64,000 bases of DNA from Vannielia sp. (GTDB lineage: Bacteria > Pseudomonadota > Alphaproteobacteria > Rhodobacterales > Rhodobacteraceae), in contig NZ_JARGND010000011.1 of the NCBI RefSeq assembly GCF_029212645.1, forward strand, positions 1 to 64,000, in the 5' to 3' direction. Position 1 is the first letter of the stretch; every line of letters starts with the position of its first letter. A program made the position numbers and the translations under genes. The notes beneath the pieces are model-generated. The model saw only the letters and a program-made list of their open reading frames with translations. It did no database searches and was not told the origin of the DNA. Below are positions 33,948-44,154 of this stretch, piece by piece.

Positions 33948-34097
33948 GGCGGCAGGATAGGGGCGCGGGCAGGGCGGGCCAACAGGAAGATCGCGGGAGC
34001 CGCGCTTAGGCCGGTGGTTGGCGGGCAACCGTAGCCGATGGGCCACGCCCCGGCGTGGGGGCGGTTGTGGTTTGGGGCCAGGCGGCGTGGGTGGGGT

Positions 34098-34120
34098 GCG
34101 GTGGGCGCAACGCCCACCGC
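34098..34120. terminator. Strong hairpin 3' of icd (perfect 10-bp stem)
   Basis: GCGGTGGGCG-CAA-CGCCCACCGC immediately downstream of the icd stop. The T-run lies on the plus-strand side, so terminator function for icd is not certain. Confidence 0.5.
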
Positions 34121-34128
34121 CCGGATTT

Positions 34129-35337
34129 TTACAGTGCCTTTTGCAGGTTCTCGTCGATCTTTTCGAGGAAGCCCATGGTGGTGAGCCAGCTTTGTTCGGG
34201 GCCGACGAGCAGGGCGAGGTCTTTGGTCATGTACCCGGCTTCGACCGTGTCGATCACCACCTTTTCCAGCGTTTCGGCAAAGTGCATCAGCTTGTCGTTG
34301 TCATCCAGCTTGGCACGGTGCTTCAGCCCACCCGTCCAGGCGTAGATCGAGGCGATGGAGTTGGTTGAGGTGGCCTCGCCCTTCTGGTGCTGGCGGTAGT
34401 GTCGGGTGACGGTGCCGTGGGCGGCCTCGGCCTCAACGATCTTGCCATCGGGCGTCATCAATTGAGAGGCCATGAGGCCGAGCGAGCCAAAGCCCTGTGC
34501 CACGGTATCGGACTGCACATCGCCATCGTAGTTTTTGCAGGCCCAGACAAACTTGCCGTTCCACTTGAGGGCGCAGGCGACCATATCGTCAATCAGGCGG
34601 TGCTCATACCAGATGCCCGCTTCCTTGAACTTCTCTTCAAATTCGGCCTCGTAGATCTGCTGGAACAGGTCCTTGAAGCGGCCATCATAGGCCTTGAGAA
34701 TGGTGTTCTTGGTGCTGAGGTACACTGGCCAGCCGATATCGAGCCCATAGTTGAGCGAGGCGCGGGCAAAGTCGGCGATGCTGTCATCAAGGTTGTACAT
34801 GCCCATGTAAACCCCGGCGGAGGGCGCATCATAAACCTCGCGTTCGATCACCTCGCCATCCTCGGCCTCGAACTTCATCGTTAGCTTGCCCTTGCCGGGG
34901 AAGTGGAAATCGGTGGCCTTGTACTGATCGCCAAAAGCATGGCGGCCAACCACGATGGGAGAGGTCCAGCCGGGCACGAGGCGCGGCACGTTCTGGCAGA
35001 TGATCGGCTTGCGAAACACCACACCGCCAAGGATGTTGCGGATGGTGCCATTGGGCGAGCGCCACATCTTTTTGAGGCCAAATTCCTCGACCCGCGCTTC
35101 ATCGGGGGTGATGGTGGCGCATTTCACGCCAACGCCAACCTCTTGGATCTTTTCGGCGGCATAAATGGTGATCTGGTCATCGGTCTCGTCGCGCACTTCC
35201 ATGGCGAGATCGTAATAGAGTAGATCAATATCCAGATAGGGCAGGATCAGCTTTTCCTTGATGAAATGCCACATGATGCGGGTCATTTCATCACCGTCCA
35301 GCTCGACGACGGGGTTTTCTACCTTGATCTTGGACAT
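34129..35337 (-). CDS. icd: NADP-dependent isocitrate dehydrogenase (homodimeric type)
   Basis: [44 protein letters not shown]...; subfamily II IDH. Confidence 0.96.
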   Translation of the reverse strand: MSKIKVENPVVELDGDEMTRIMWHFIKEKLILPYLDIDLLYYDLAMEVRDETDDQITIYAAEKIQEVGVGVKCATITPDEARVEEFGLKKMWRSPNGTIRNILGGVVFRKPIICQNVPRLVPGWTSPIVVGRHAFGDQYKATDFHFPGKGKLTMKFEAEDGEVIEREVYDAPSAGVYMGMYNLDDSIADFARASLNYGLDIGWPVYLSTKNTILKAYDGRFKDLFQQIYEAEFEEKFKEAGIWYEHRLIDDMVACALKWNGKFVWACKNYDGDVQSDTVAQGFGSLGLMASQLMTPDGKIVEAEAAHGTVTRHYRQHQKGEATSTNSIASIYAWTGGLKHRAKLDDNDKLMHFAETLEKVVIDTVEAGYMTKDLALLVGPEQSWLTTMGFLEKIDENLQKAL

Positions 35338-35379
35338 CGCGTTGTCTCCCTGGGGGCCTGGTGGATTTTTGCCTAGAGT

Positions 35380-35401
35380 CGCCGCTTGCAGTAAAGCGGC
35401 G
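35380..35401. other. Intercistronic hairpin between monomeric and dimeric IDH genes
   Basis: CGCCGCTT-GCAGTA-AAGCGGCG, perfect 8-bp stem. Confidence 0.6.
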
Positions 35402-35435
35402 GGGGATTGTTCAATCCGGCCGCCGCTTTGTTGAT

Positions 35436-37640
35436 TTAGTCGATGATGGCGTTGAACGTTGCGCTCGGGCGCATCACCCCAGCCAGTTTTGCGCCGTCGC
35501 CGTGATAGTAGCCACCGATATCAGCGGGTTTGCCCTGAACTGCGGCCAGTTCGCCGGTAATTTTGGCCTCGTTCTCGGCCAGTGCCTGCGCGATGGGCGC
35601 AAATTCTTTGGCCAGAGCGGCATCATCGGACTGGGCCGCGAGCGCTTCGGCCCAGTAGCGGGCAAACCAGTAGTGGCTGTCGCGGTTGTCAGGCTCGCCA
35701 ACCTTGCGCGAGGGCGAGTGGCCGTTATCGAGGATGCCCTGGGTTGCGGCTTCAACCGCATCGCCCAGCACGCGGGCCTTGGCGTTGTCCTTTTGGTCCG
35801 CGAGGAAGGTGAGGCTTTCGCCCAAGGCGCAGAACTCGCCAAGGCTGTCCCAGCGCAGGTGGTTCTCTTCGAGAAGCTGCTGAACGTGCTTGGGGGCCGA
35901 GCCGCCAGCGCCGGTTTCAAACAGGCCGCCGCCGTTCATCAGCTTCACGATGGAGAGCATCTTGGCCGATGTGGCCAGCTCAAGGATCGGGAAAAGGTCG
36001 GTCAGGTAATCGCGCAGCACGTTGCCGGTGATGGCAATCGTGTTCTCGCCCTTGGTGATGGTTTCCAGCGAGGCGCGGGTGGCTTCCCGCGGGGCCATGA
36101 TCTCGAACTTGTCGGCCACGCCCCTGGCTTCGAGGATTGGTTTCACATAGGCGATCAGCTCGGCATCGTGGGCGCGGCTGGCATCGAGCCAGAAGATCGC
36201 GCGGTAGCCGGTGGCTTTTTGACGGTCAATCGCGAGGTTCACCCAGTCTTCGATGGGGGCCTTGCGGGCCGAGGCCGAGCGCCAGATATCACCCTTTGCG
36301 ACCTTGTGCTCATGGATCACGGTGCCATCGCCCAGCACCATTTTGACGACGCCATCCTCGGGGATTTCAAAGGTGGTGGGGTGGGAGCCGTATTCTTCGG
36401 CCTTTTGTGCCATCAGGCCGATGTTTTGCACGGTGCCAGCGGTGGCGGGGTTCAGCTTACCGTTGGCTTTGAAGAACTTGATCGCCTCGTCATAGACCGG
36501 TGCGTAGGAGTTGTCGGGGATCACGCAAACGGTGTCGGCCTCTTTGCCATCGGGGCCCCAGCCCTTGCCGCCTGCGCGGATCAGCGCGGGCATGGAGGCG
36601 TCGATGATCACATCGGAGGGGACGTGCAGGTTGGTGATGCCCTTGTCGGAGTTCACCATATACATCGGCGGGCGGGCGGAGGTGACTTCATCAATCGCGG
36701 CCATGATCTCGGACTCGCCTTTGACGCGCTCCAGCAGATCGCCTAGGCCGGAGTTGGGGTTGACCCCAAGCTTGGCCAGCCTGTCGCCAAAGGTGTCGAA
36801 CACCGGCGCGAGCCATGCCTTGACCGCATGGCCAAAGATGATCGGGTCGGAGACCTTCATCATGGTGGCCTTCATGTGCAGCGAAAACAGCACGCCTTCG
36901 GCTTTGGTCTTTTCGATTTCCTCGGCGAGAAAATCATCGAGCGCGGCGGCGCTCATGAAGGTTGCGTCAACCACAGTGCCCGCCGGGTAGGAGAGGCCGT
37001 CTTTCAGCAAGGTCTCGCCGGAGCCGCTTTCAAGCACGATCTTGGCCGTGGCGTCATCCGGCAGAGTGGTGGAGGCCTCATTGGAGAAGAAATCATCGCC
37101 GTCCATCGCGGCGACGCGGGTTTTGCTATCGGCGGACCACTCGCCCATGCGGTGCGGATTGGCCTGGGCAAATTTCTTGACCGCACCGGCGGCGCGGCGG
37201 TCAGAATTGCCTTCACGCAGAACCGGGTTCACCGCCGAGCCTTTGAGGCCATCATACTTGGCGCGCACGGCTTTCTCTTCGTCGGTGCCGGGGGTTTCGG
37301 GATAGTCGGGAATGGCAAAGCCCTGAGATTGCAGCTCTTTCACGGCGGCCACAAGCTGGGGCACGGAGGCCGAGATATTGGGCAGCTTAATCACATTGGC
37401 TTCGGGCGTTTTGACCAGCTCGCCCAGCAGGGCCAGATCGTCATTCACCCGCTGCTCTGCGCTGAGGCTCTCGGGGAAGGTGGCAAGGATGCGACCGGCC
37501 AGCGAAATGTCTTTCTGGCCGACCGAGATGCCAGCCGCCTTGGCAAAGCGCTGGATCACCGGCAGCAGCGAGGCGCTGGCCAGTTCGGGAGCCTCATCAA
37601 CCTTGGTGTAGACGATATCGGGAGTTTCGGTGTTACCCAT
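35436..37640 (-). CDS. NADP-dependent isocitrate dehydrogenase (monomeric type)
   Basis: ~734 aa from [22 protein letters not shown]; characteristic monomeric IDH sequence ([46 protein letters not shown]). Confidence 0.95.
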   Translation of the reverse strand: MGNTETPDIVYTKVDEAPELASASLLPVIQRFAKAAGISVGQKDISLAGRILATFPESLSAEQRVNDDLALLGELVKTPEANVIKLPNISASVPQLVAAVKELQSQGFAIPDYPETPGTDEEKAVRAKYDGLKGSAVNPVLREGNSDRRAAGAVKKFAQANPHRMGEWSADSKTRVAAMDGDDFFSNEASTTLPDDATAKIVLESGSGETLLKDGLSYPAGTVVDATFMSAAALDDFLAEEIEKTKAEGVLFSLHMKATMMKVSDPIIFGHAVKAWLAPVFDTFGDRLAKLGVNPNSGLGDLLERVKGESEIMAAIDEVTSARPPMYMVNSDKGITNLHVPSDVIIDASMPALIRAGGKGWGPDGKEADTVCVIPDNSYAPVYDEAIKFFKANGKLNPATAGTVQNIGLMAQKAEEYGSHPTTFEIPEDGVVKMVLGDGTVIHEHKVAKGDIWRSASARKAPIEDWVNLAIDRQKATGYRAIFWLDASRAHDAELIAYVKPILEARGVADKFEIMAPREATRASLETITKGENTIAITGNVLRDYLTDLFPILELATSAKMLSIVKLMNGGGLFETGAGGSAPKHVQQLLEENHLRWDSLGEFCALGESLTFLADQKDNAKARVLGDAVEAATQGILDNGHSPSRKVGEPDNRDSHYWFARYWAEALAAQSDDAALAKEFAPIAQALAENEAKITGELAAVQGKPADIGGYYHGDGAKLAGVMRPSATFNAIID

Positions 37641-37844
37641 CGGTGAGCCCTCTTTCTGCGCTTGGGATATGAGCGTCGCCAAGCCCGGTGCGGGCGGCGG
37701 CGGGATTCGACTGTTGTGCTGTCTGTATCGGAAAAACGGAGCCGGGGGAAGCCGGTATGCTTTGGTATACCGTCGCAGGCGGCGCAGGCGACAGGCGAGA
37801 GAAACCCCGCTATACTCGCCCTTTTGGTGTGAGGCATATTCAAA

Positions 37845-39053
37845 ATGAAACGCATTGCGATATTTTGTGATGGAACGTGGAACCGCCCCGACGCCCCCGA
37901 TCCGACGAATGTGTATCATCTGCACGGGATCACCCGGCAAACCGGCAAAGACGGCACGACTCAGTTGCTCAAATATATCCCCGGCGTTGGCACCGGTTTT
38001 GGCAAGGAGGGGCTGGCTAAAACGTGGGATCGCGTGGCGGGCGGGGCGTTTGGCGTGGGGGTGACGGGCAAGATCCTTGCTGGCTATACCTTTCTGGCCG
38101 AGCATTATGAGCCGGGCGATCAGATTTACATTTTCGGCTTTTCGCGCGGGGCCTTCACGGCGCGTTCGCTGGCCGGGTTGATCCGCGCCTCTGGCCTGCC
38201 GCGCCATGGTGAGGCGCATCGGGTGGGCGAGGCGCTGCGGCGCTATCGCAGCGGTGCCCCTGCCACGCGGCCCTCTAGCGACGAAAGCCATGAGTTTCGG
38301 CTGGGATATTCGCCCGATATTGCCACCAGCCAAAAGGAGGTGGATTGGCGCGTGACGCGAGGCCACCCGGAGCCACCGCTGCTGACGATCACCTACCTTG
38401 GGGTGTGGGATACGGTGGGGGCGCTTGGCATTCCGGGGCATTACAAGCTGCTGGCGGGGCTGTTCAACAAAAGCCAGGGGTTCCATGATGCGCAGCTCTC
38501 TTCAATGGTGATGGCGGCGCGCCACGCGGTTTCGATTGATGAGCGCCGCAAGAGCTTTCCGCCGACACTGTGGGGGAACCTGGGCGAACTGAACCGTGAA
38601 ACGCCGGAGCGCCGCCGCAGCTACCAGCAGCTATGGTTTGCCGGGGATCACGGCTCGGTTGGCGGCGGCGGGGATATTGTGGGGCTGTCAAACATCGCGC
38701 TGCGCTGGGTGGCCAAAGGTGCTGTGGAGCAGGGGCTTGAGATGCGCGCGACCCGATTGGCCGTGCTTGCCGCCGATGAAGACCATCACGCGGCGCTGTT
38801 TAACACCACGGCACCGCCGAGCTTTTTTACAAAGCTGATGCGCCGCAAGGTGCTGGACCGGGTGGGCAGGCTCACGGTGCCTGATCCCGCAACGGGCGAG
38901 GCCAGAGAGGTGCCGATCGGGCCGGATTACGTGTGGGACATTTCGCAGCCGGCGCGCCGCCGCTGGCTGGAGGACAGCGGCTACCGCCCGCCCGCGTTAG
39001 AGCCTTTGGGGCCGGAGTTTGTGCAGCATGAGGCGGAGCCGCCGGTGAGCTGA
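37845..39053 (+). CDS. DUF2235 domain protein (T6SS phospholipase-effector-like alpha/beta hydrolase fold)
   Basis: [26 protein letters not shown] and [19 protein letters not shown] (GxSxG-like nucleophile elbow). Confidence 0.9.
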   Translation: MKRIAIFCDGTWNRPDAPDPTNVYHLHGITRQTGKDGTTQLLKYIPGVGTGFGKEGLAKTWDRVAGGAFGVGVTGKILAGYTFLAEHYEPGDQIYIFGFSRGAFTARSLAGLIRASGLPRHGEAHRVGEALRRYRSGAPATRPSSDESHEFRLGYSPDIATSQKEVDWRVTRGHPEPPLLTITYLGVWDTVGALGIPGHYKLLAGLFNKSQGFHDAQLSSMVMAARHAVSIDERRKSFPPTLWGNLGELNRETPERRRSYQQLWFAGDHGSVGGGGDIVGLSNIALRWVAKGAVEQGLEMRATRLAVLAADEDHHAALFNTTAPPSFFTKLMRRKVLDRVGRLTVPDPATGEAREVPIGPDYVWDISQPARRRWLEDSGYRPPALEPLGPEFVQHEAEPPVS

Positions 39054-39143
39054 CGGGCGGCGCTGCCAGAAGAGATATTGAGCCTCCGGCGGGGATATTT
39101 CTGGCAAGAAAATGCAAAATGACCGTGGTCAATTTTGCGAGCA

Positions 39144-39719
39144 TCAAGCCCCGAAGAAGGCGCGTACTTTGGGGCCGACCCATGCCCAGAGACCGGGGGC
39201 GCCGCACTCCATCGGCGGGCGTAGGCGGCTTTCGACCGTGGCATAATCAACGTTGTAAGGGGTCCAGCTCGCGCCGCCGTTGGCGAGGTTGAGCACCGGC
39301 GGTTGAAAGCGGTCGAGGGCCTTCGCAAAGCGGGCATCGGCGGTTTCGGCGGCCTCGAACTCATCCCAAAGGGCACGAAGCTCTTGGGCCTGGGCTTCGG
39401 GCAGCAGGCCGAAAATACGATCAGCGGCGGCGGATTCGGCAGCTTCGATGGCGGCCTGGTCGAGACCCGCCTCGAAAATCGGCGCATCGCCTGCGTCGAT
39501 TTCAACAAGATCATGGATCAGCGCCATGCGGATCACGCGGTTGATGTTGACGCCCGCCGGGGCTTCACCCTCCAGCACCAGCGCAAAAAGAGCGAGGTGC
39601 CAGCTATGTTCGGCGGAGTTTTCCTGCCGGGAGTTATCGGCAAGGCGTGAGGCACGTTCGATCCCGCGCAGCTTGCAGGCCTCGGTGAGAAAGGCGATCT
39701 GCGCGTCGAGGGCAGACAT
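39144..39719 (-). CDS. HD domain hydrolase (YfbR/5'-nucleotidase-like)
   Basis: ENSAEHSWHLALFAL, MALIHDLVEIDAGD HD motifs. Confidence 0.88.
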   Translation of the reverse strand: MSALDAQIAFLTEACKLRGIERASRLADNSRQENSAEHSWHLALFALVLEGEAPAGVNINRVIRMALIHDLVEIDAGDAPIFEAGLDQAAIEAAESAAADRIFGLLPEAQAQELRALWDEFEAAETADARFAKALDRFQPPVLNLANGGASWTPYNVDYATVESRLRPPMECGAPGLWAWVGPKVRAFFGA

Positions 39720-39720
39720 G

Positions 39721-39981
39721 TTAGTGCCCATCGTCCATCATCTGCGGCCCGGTATCCTTGGTGAGGAAGCCCTGTTCGACCTGCTTTTCGAGGAACTGGC
39801 GGGCGCGCCGCTCTGCCGTGCGCACGCGGATCGAGGTGAGAAAGGTTTCTTCCATGGTGGTCGAGGTTGCGCCAAGCTGCTTTGCAACGGCGCGCACCAC
39901 ATCATCCTCGTCGCCCAGCTTGGCGGCGCTGGCCAGGGTATCGGCGGCCAGTTTGTCAGCGAGGTCTTCGAGAACACCCAT
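39721..39981 (-). CDS. Conserved hypothetical protein, 86 aa
   Basis: Compact ORF tightly spaced between HD hydrolase and alpha/beta hydrolase genes on the same strand. Confidence 0.65.
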   Translation of the reverse strand: MGVLEDLADKLAADTLASAAKLGDEDDVVRAVAKQLGATSTTMEETFLTSIRVRTAERRARQFLEKQVEQGFLTKDTGPQMMDDGH

Positions 39982-39990
39982 TCTGGCCTC

Positions 39991-40647
39991 CTAGCGGCTG
40001 GTTTCTGTCAGCCGGCGGCGCACGTAGGTGTCCACCTCGCCGAGCATCGTATCCATGTGCGGCTCTTCAAAGAAGTGGCCGGCACCCTCTATCTCGGTGT
40101 GGGTGATGGTGATGCCCTTTTGCTCGTGCAGCTTGTCGACCAGCAGGTGGGTGTCTTTCGGCGGGGCCACACGGTCGGCGGTGCCGTTGATGATAAGGCC
40201 GGACGAGGGGCAGGGGGCGAGGAAGGAGAAATCATACATGTTGGCCGGTGGAGACACCGACACAAACCCGGTGATCTCGGGGCGGCGCATCAAAAGCTGC
40301 ATCCCGATCCACGCGCCAAACGAGAAGCCCGCGACCCAGCAATGCTTGGCGTTGGTGTTCATCGACTGGAGATAATCAAGCGCCGAGGCGGCGTCTGACA
40401 GCTCGCCAATGCCCTGATCATACTCGCCCTGCGAGCGGCCCACGCCACGGAAATTGAACCGCAGCACGGTGAACCCCATGTTGTGGAACGTATAATGCAG
40501 ATTATACACCAAGCGGTTATTCATCGTGCCCCCGAATTGCGGGTGGGGGTGCAGGATGATCGCGATCGGCGCATCCTTCACGTTTTTCTGCGGGTGATAA
40601 CGGCCTTCTAGCCGGCCTTCAGGGCCGGGGAAAATCACTTCAGGCAT
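39991..40647 (-). CDS. Alpha/beta hydrolase
   Basis: ILHPHPQFGGTMNNRLVYNL, FRGVGRSQGEYDQGIGE, WVAGFSFGAWIGMQL. Confidence 0.9.
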   Translation of the reverse strand: MPEVIFPGPEGRLEGRYHPQKNVKDAPIAIILHPHPQFGGTMNNRLVYNLHYTFHNMGFTVLRFNFRGVGRSQGEYDQGIGELSDAASALDYLQSMNTNAKHCWVAGFSFGAWIGMQLLMRRPEITGFVSVSPPANMYDFSFLAPCPSSGLIINGTADRVAPPKDTHLLVDKLHEQKGITITHTEIEGAGHFFEEPHMDTMLGEVDTYVRRRLTETSR

Positions 40648-40706
40648 ACCTGACCTTTTTTGTCCTCTTTTTGCCGGGAACGGTTGACGCCGTGCCGCGC
40701 CAAACC

Positions 40707-40719
40707 TAGAAACATTCTA
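40707..40719. promoter_or_regulatory. Perfect palindrome TAGAA-ACA-TTCTA upstream of iscR-suf; candidate Rrf2/iron-responsive operator
   Basis: 5-3-5 inverted repeat located in the iscR/alpha-beta-hydrolase divergent intergenic region. Confidence 0.5.
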
Positions 40720-40830
40720 AATTGATGCGAACATACCCGGACGGGTCGCATGGGAGGTAATGGCCCAAGCCCTCGCCGTCAATGGATATTGGTAAATCGC
40801 TGCATATGCAGCCGAGATGAGGACCTGCTC

Positions 40831-41325
40831 GTGAAACTTTCGACCAAGGGGCGCTATGCGATGGTGGCTTTGGCTGACCTGGCTTTGAGCCAGGGCGATG
40901 GGCTTGTGTCGCTGGCGGCAATTTCCGAGCGGCAGAAGGTGTCCTTGTCTTATCTGGAGCAGCTGTTCGTGAAGCTGCGCCGCGCCGGGCTGGTTGAAAG
41001 TGTGCGCGGGCCGGGCGGTGGCTACAAGCTGGCGCGCAGCCCTTCGGAAATTCGCGTGGTTGAGGTGCTTGAGGCGGTTGATGAGACTGTGAGCGCAATG
41101 CATACCGGGGCGGGGGCCAAGGGCGCTGTCTCGGGGAGCCGGGCGCAGAGCATGGTCAACCGGCTCTGGGAGGGGCTTTCGGCGCAGGTTTATGTGTTTC
41201 TGCATCAGGCGCGGCTTTCGGACGTGGTTTCCAACGCGATGATGCCGTGCCCCGCCGTGCCGACCCTGTTTGAAGTGGTTGATGAATGCGTGGATGGTGC
41301 CGAGACCGATGAGGCGCGCACATGA
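40831..41325 (+). CDS. iscR: Rrf2 family transcriptional regulator (IscR-like)
   Basis: GTG start: (V/M)KLSTKGRYAMVALADLALSQG...VSLSYLEQLFVKLRRAGLVESVRGPGGGYKLARS; heads the suf operon. Canonical cluster cysteines absent. Confidence 0.9.
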   Translation: MKLSTKGRYAMVALADLALSQGDGLVSLAAISERQKVSLSYLEQLFVKLRRAGLVESVRGPGGGYKLARSPSEIRVVEVLEAVDETVSAMHTGAGAKGAVSGSRAQSMVNRLWEGLSAQVYVFLHQARLSDVVSNAMMPCPAVPTLFEVVDECVDGAETDEART

Positions 41326-41368
41326 GGGCGCGGTTTCCTAGCGGGATGACGGCGCGTGGAGTGGTCCT

Positions 41369-42442
41369 GTGAAACGCTGCTACCTAGATCATAACGCCAC
41401 CGCGCCTTTGGTGCCTGAGGCCCGCGCCGCGATGCTTGCCGCGATGGGCCTCGCGGGCAACCCTTCGTCAGTCCATGCCGAGGGGCGTGCGGCCAAGGCG
41501 GCTGTTGAGCGGGCGCGCGCGCAGGTGGCGGCCGGGGTGGGCTGCAAGCCGCAGGAGGTGGTTTTCACCTCGGGCGCAACCGAGGCTGTGCGGGTTTTGG
41601 CCAATGCGAAGGCCCATGGCGGCGCGGTTCTGGTGCAGCCAACGGCGCATGACGCGCTTTGGGCGCATCGGTCTCCTGAGGCTCCGGGCGAGGCTGCCGT
41701 GACCTATGCGATGGGGTTGGCGAATAGCGAAACTGGGGTGATCAGCACCTTGCCAAAACGTGACGCGCAAGGCGGCTTTGAGGTGGACGGCACGCACTGC
41801 CGCTGGCTGCTGGTGGATGCCACGCAGGCGGTGGGGCGGATGCCCTTTGCCTTTGGCTGGTCGGGGGCCGATATGGCAATCATCTCGGCGCATAAACTGG
41901 GTGGGCCAAAGGGCGTAGGCGCGTTGATCCTGCGCGAGGGGCTCGACATTGATCCGGTTTCACTGGGCGGCGGGCAGGAAATGGGCCGCCGCTCTGGCAC
42001 GGAAAATGTGATTGGGATCAGTGGTTTCGGTGCCGCAGTTGAAGCGGCTCAGGCGCGGCTTGAGCGCGGTGACTGGGAGGCCATTGCCGCAAGGCGCGAT
42101 ACTTTGGAGGCGCGGGTGGCAGAAGCCGCGCCGGACGCCATATTCATAGGGCAAGACGTGCCCCGCCTGCCAAACACCTCCTGCTTTGCGGCACCGGGGT
42201 GGAAGGGGGAAACCCAGGTGATGGCGATGGACCTTGCAGGCTTTGCCATCAGCGCCGGATCGGCCTGCTCCTCGGGCAAGGTACGCGAAAGCCGGGTGCT
42301 GCGAAACATGGGCTACGGCGAAGACATTGCCCGCTCGGCGATACGGGTGTCGCTGGGGCCGGACACAACGGATGAAGAAATCGCGCGCTTTGCAGATTGC
42401 TGGGGCGCGCAATGGGAAAGACACATGGCTCGCGTTGCGTGA
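41369..42442 (+). CDS. Cysteine desulfurase, NifS/IscS-like (group I)
   Basis: YLDHNATAPLVPEAR, ISAHKLGGPKGVGAL (PLP Lys), SAGSACSSGKVRESRVL (catalytic Cys loop). Confidence 0.92.
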   Translation: MKRCYLDHNATAPLVPEARAAMLAAMGLAGNPSSVHAEGRAAKAAVERARAQVAAGVGCKPQEVVFTSGATEAVRVLANAKAHGGAVLVQPTAHDALWAHRSPEAPGEAAVTYAMGLANSETGVISTLPKRDAQGGFEVDGTHCRWLLVDATQAVGRMPFAFGWSGADMAIISAHKLGGPKGVGALILREGLDIDPVSLGGGQEMGRRSGTENVIGISGFGAAVEAAQARLERGDWEAIAARRDTLEARVAEAAPDAIFIGQDVPRLPNTSCFAAPGWKGETQVMAMDLAGFAISAGSACSSGKVRESRVLRNMGYGEDIARSAIRVSLGPDTTDEEIARFADCWGAQWERHMARVA

Positions 42443-42475
42443 AGAACGCCGCATAAGCTACCGAAAGGAAACGAA

Positions 42476-43987
42476 ATGAACGATCTTGATGTGAAAGAAG
42501 GCGTCGATGCTGAAACCGTGGAAGCCGTGCGTGCCATGGGGGCCTACAAATACGGCTGGGAAACCGACATCGAGATGGACTTCGCCCCGATGGGCCTCAA
42601 CGAGGAAATCGTGCGGCTGATCTCGGCCAACAACGAAGAACCGGAGTGGATGACCGAATGGCGGCTCGAGGCCTACCGCCGCTGGTTGACCATGGAAGAG
42701 CCGGATTGGGCGATGGTCGATTACCCTGAAATCGACTTTCAGAACCAGTATTACTACGCCAAGCCCGCCTCGATGAAGGAAAAGCCCAAGAGCCTGGATG
42801 AGGTTGATCCGGCCCTGCTGGCGACCTACGCAAAGCTGGGTATCCCGCTGAAGGAGCAGATGATCCTGGCCGGGGTTGAGGGGGCAGAGGACGCCCCCGC
42901 CGAGGGCCGCAAGGTGGCCGTTGACGCGGTGTTTGACAGTGTCTCGGTTGGCACGACCTTCAAGGCAGAGCTGGCCAAGGCGGGCGTGATCTTTTGCTCG
43001 ATTTCCGAGGCGATCAAGGACCACCCCGAACTGGTGAAAAAGTACCTTGGCAGCGTGGTGCCACAGGCGGATAACTTTTACGCCTGCCTGAATTCGGCTG
43101 TCTTTTCAGATGGGTCCTTCGTGTATGTGCCGCCCGGTGTGCGCTGCCCGATGGAGCTTTCCACCTATTTCCGCATCAACGCCGAAAATACCGGCCAGTT
43201 CGAACGCACGCTGATCATTTGCGACAAGGAAGCCTATGTGAGCTACCTTGAGGGCTGCACCGCGCCGCAGCGCGATATCTCACAACTGCATGCCGCCGTG
43301 GTGGAAATCGTGGTGATGGACGATGCAGAGGTGAAATATTCCACCGTGCAAAACTGGTATCCCGGCGATGAAAACGGCAAGGGCGGCATTTACAATTTCG
43401 TCACCAAGCGGGCCGATTGCCGGGGCGATCGGGCCAAGGTGATGTGGACACAGGTTGAAACCGGCTCTGCCGTGACCTGGAAGTATCCAAGCTGCATCCT
43501 GCGGGGCAATGAGAGCCAGGGCGAGTTCTACTCGATCGCCATCGCCAACAACATGCAGCAGGCCGATACCGGCACCAAGATGATCCACCTCGGGAAAAAC
43601 ACCAAGAGCCGGATCGTCTCGAAAGGGATCAGCGCCGGGCGGGCGCAAAACACCTATCGCGGCCTCGTTTCGATGCACCCCAGGGCGAAGGACAGCCGTA
43701 ATTATACCCAATGTGACAGCCTGCTCATCGGCTCTGACTGCGGCGCGCATACGGTGCCCTATATTGAGGTGAAGAACAGCTCCTCGCGGGTAGAGCATGA
43801 GGCGACGACATCGAAGGTAGATGACGACCAGCTCTTTTATTGCCGCCAGCGTGGCATGGACGAAGAAGAGGCCGTGGCGCTTGTGGTCAACGGGTTCTGC
43901 AAGGAGGTGCTGCAAGCTCTGCCGATGGAATTTGCCATGGAAGCACAGCAGCTTGTGGCGATCTCGCTCGAAGGCTCCGTGGGCTGA
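42476..43987 (+). CDS. sufB: Fe-S cluster assembly protein SufB
   Basis: Full-length SufB ([55 protein letters not shown]). Confidence 0.97.
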   Translation: MNDLDVKEGVDAETVEAVRAMGAYKYGWETDIEMDFAPMGLNEEIVRLISANNEEPEWMTEWRLEAYRRWLTMEEPDWAMVDYPEIDFQNQYYYAKPASMKEKPKSLDEVDPALLATYAKLGIPLKEQMILAGVEGAEDAPAEGRKVAVDAVFDSVSVGTTFKAELAKAGVIFCSISEAIKDHPELVKKYLGSVVPQADNFYACLNSAVFSDGSFVYVPPGVRCPMELSTYFRINAENTGQFERTLIICDKEAYVSYLEGCTAPQRDISQLHAAVVEIVVMDDAEVKYSTVQNWYPGDENGKGGIYNFVTKRADCRGDRAKVMWTQVETGSAVTWKYPSCILRGNESQGEFYSIAIANNMQQADTGTKMIHLGKNTKSRIVSKGISAGRAQNTYRGLVSMHPRAKDSRNYTQCDSLLIGSDCGAHTVPYIEVKNSSSRVEHEATTSKVDDDQLFYCRQRGMDEEEAVALVVNGFCKEVLQALPMEFAMEAQQLVAISLEGSVG

Positions 43988-44145
43988 TGCTTGTGGGGTT
44001 GGTCACGCGGGGCCACGCGTTTCAGGGGGCGGCGTATCAGCCGGCCTCTGCGGCTGATGCAAGGCTTTACGTCGATCTGGGTTTTGAAGTGATCAATAGC
44101 AAGCTGATGGTCTCGGCCTGTGGCACTGCGGTTAAATTGGGGTAG
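43987..44145 (+). CDS. Possible 52-aa small protein translationally coupled to sufB
   Basis: ATG overlaps the sufB stop (TGATG). [52 protein letters not shown]. Confidence 0.35.
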   Translation: MLVGLVTRGHAFQGAAYQPASAADARLYVDLGFEVINSKLMVSACGTAVKLG

Positions 44146-44154
44146 GGAACAGTT

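Noticed and set aside
35361-36746. 461-aa plus-strand ORF opposite monomeric IDH
   Set aside because: Shadow ORF; the minus strand is unambiguous IDH.
37640-38486. N-terminal extension of the monomeric IDH ORF (1016 aa frame)
   Set aside because: The first ~282 residues are antisense to the DUF2235 gene plus intergenic DNA; the natural IDH start is MGNTETP at 37640.
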